NCBI GenBank assembly: GCA_002707025.1
Contig: PALG01000027.1
Span: 1-42,919 of the forward strand
Reading direction: 5' to 3'
Source of the DNA: Flavobacteriaceae bacterium
GTDB lineage: Bacteria; Bacteroidota; Bacteroidia; Flavobacteriales; Flavobacteriaceae
Length of the DNA: 42,919 bases
The translations under genes were made by a program, and so were the position numbers. Of this stretch, positions 42,090 to 42,919 are shown piece after piece. Below the pieces are notes generated by a model, which saw nothing but the letters and a program-made list of their open reading frames with translations, made no database searches and had not been told where the DNA came from. Position 1 is the stretch's first letter. Each line of letters opens with the position of its first letter.

Positions 42090-42623
42090 TCAAATCGTTT
42101 TCTGATTCAAAGCGTTTTTAATGTGTGCGAAATGATGCATGCTGTGCCATGCATACATGAGGGCCATAGTCTTTAAGGTTACTTCTTCATTGGTTTCAGG
42201 GTGAATGAAACTACGCTCCCATTCGGCTTCAGAAAGATGGTTGAAAAGATATACTATTTTTTGGTGCAATGCTTCAATATGTGATAAGGACCAAACTATT
42301 GGAGCTTCTACATAGTCTTTCATTTTTCCGTGGGCGTCTTGATCATAAGCCTTGATGGTAGGAGTATCTTCCGTAAGGGTCCAACGAATACGGTTGTAAC
42401 AGTGGTGATGGCTATCGGCAATGTGATGGACCAATTGCCTTATGGTCCAGCCGTCGGGCCTGTAAGGAGTGTTTAAAGTGGTATCGGTTAACTGATACGT
42501 GAGTAGTTTTAATTGTTCCGGAAATAACGCCAATACTTTGATGGCTTCTTCCAATGCTTCATTGCTAATAGTTTCAGGCTCCTGAAACTTCCCTATGGGG
42601 TATTGTAGTGCTGTGATATCCAT
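42090..42623 (-). CDS. DinB/YfiT-like putative metal-dependent hydrolase
   Basis: A 177-residue four-helix-bundle protein. The probable metal triad is in LVHHIADSHHHC (His about 67) and AWHSMHHFAHI (His about 160 and 164), the pattern of YfiT/BstA (bacillithiol transferase-type) members of the DinB superfamily. The N-terminus YPIGKFQEPETIS is typical of the YfiT subgroup. The thiol or substrate is unknown; low-thiol Bacteroidota often lack glutathione, and some make bacillithiol. A hairpin sits just upstream of the start, leaving little room for a promoter. Confidence 0.9.
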   Translation of the reverse strand: MDITALQYPIGKFQEPETISNEALEEAIKVLALFPEQLKLLTYQLTDTTLNTPYRPDGWTIRQLVHHIADSHHHCYNRIRWTLTEDTPTIKAYDQDAHGKMKDYVEAPIVWSLSHIEALHQKIVYLFNHLSEAEWERSFIHPETNEEVTLKTMALMYAWHSMHHFAHIKNALNQKTI

Positions 42624-42634
42624 CTTACTAAATT

Positions 42635-42667
42635 AAAAAATGCCTTTTACTCCGAAAGGCATTTTTT
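42635..42667 (-). terminator. Hairpin with T-tracts immediately upstream of the DinB-like gene
   Basis: Nine-base stem AATGCCTTT (42639-42647) against AAAGGCATT (42655-42663), A-run before and T-run after on either strand. It may end transcription from the right on the minus strand. It lies 12 bases before the DinB-like start, so a separate promoter between them would be cramped. Confidence 0.7.
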
Positions 42668-42919
42668 ATTTTTTATGTGATGTATTTTATGGGCTTCTTT
42701 CTTTTATTCTTTTTGTCATTGGCGCCAAAGCGAGTGTAGCTCAACCAAAAAGGTCTGACGCTTTACTTTTCATTTGTTTGTTTTATTCTTTTTATTCTTT
42801 TTTATTCACGACTTCTATATTTTATAAATAGGAGTTCATGAATGCTTCGCATTTCCATTGATGACAAGCGAGCATGAATCACTGATTTATGCGAAGGTTG
42901 CGAGCGTAGCTCTGAAACA
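42668..42919. repeat. Gene-free right end with second copy of the palindrome-cored element
   Basis: TTCTTTTTG at 42707-42715 followed by a CATTGGCGCCAAAG palindrome-like core and AACCAAAAAGGTCT parallels 41723-41760. The word GCGAGTGTAGCTC (42730) recurs as GCGAGCGTAGCTC (42900). CTTCGCAT (42845-42852) and ATGCGAAG (42889-42896) form an inverted repeat. No credible gene is present. Confidence 0.55.

Overview
The window looks like a chromosomal segment of a marine-type Flavobacteriaceae bacterium (Bacteroidota). The evidence is the low G+C coding style, the gliding-motility genes gldF and gldG, a DUF3276 (PUR-alpha-like) gene, the clustering of nusB, DUF1573 and yajC, lipoprotein signals of the Bacteroidota kind, and repeated Bacteroidota-type promoter motifs (TAnnTTTG, sometimes with TTTG about 19 bases upstream). 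Most of it is housekeeping gene content. I saw no tRNA, rRNA, CRISPR array, transposase or phage gene.

Layout. 1-3646 (minus) holds the N-terminal 1215 codons of a giant secreted Gly/Asn-rich beta-helix protein, built from seven repeats of about 145-150 residues and cut by the left edge of the window. 3749-5659 (minus) is phoH-purC. 5777-9759 (plus) is a tightly overlapping operon: SAM hydrolase-like, small monooxygenase-like, GNAT, gldF, gldG. dnaN follows on its own promoter. 11027-12023 (minus) has a DUF4870 membrane protein and a TlpA-like thioredoxin. 12176-12841 is a secreted C1q-like protein. 12892-17492 (minus) carries aconitase, an acyltransferase and a MoxR ATPase. The MoxR gene ends an operon that begins at 21747 with three periplasmic parvulin-type chaperone genes.

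21874-23141 (plus) has an SRPBCC protein, a small unknown protein and an OmpH/Skp-like chaperone. So outer-membrane-protein chaperones sit on both sides of 21.8 kb. 23186-24658 is guaB, whose short leader can fold into a nested hairpin ending two bases before the start codon. 24772-29330 (minus) holds pyrD, a LysE exporter, HMG-CoA lyase, a 5'-nucleotidase lipoprotein and a CxxCH haem-binding-type protein. pepT is divergent from pyrD. 30734-33704 (minus) holds yajC, DUF1573, nusB with a long N-terminal extension, and leucine dehydrogenase. 33810-41275 is mainly plus-strand: ABC exporter, DUF3276, M14 peptidase, SulP transporter and thioredoxin-like protein, with one small minus-strand unknown gene.

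The right end (41276-42919) is mostly non-coding apart from a DinB/YfiT-like gene. It carries an approximately 11-bp periodic degenerate repeat, GC-rich hairpins, and two copies of a palindrome-cored element that looks like a dispersed repeat.

The least ordinary items are the mosaic-GC beta-helix repeat gene, the guaB leader hairpin, the structured non-coding region at 41.3-42.1 kb, and the SAM-hydrolase-to-gldG overlap operon. None amounts to clear proof of a new system.
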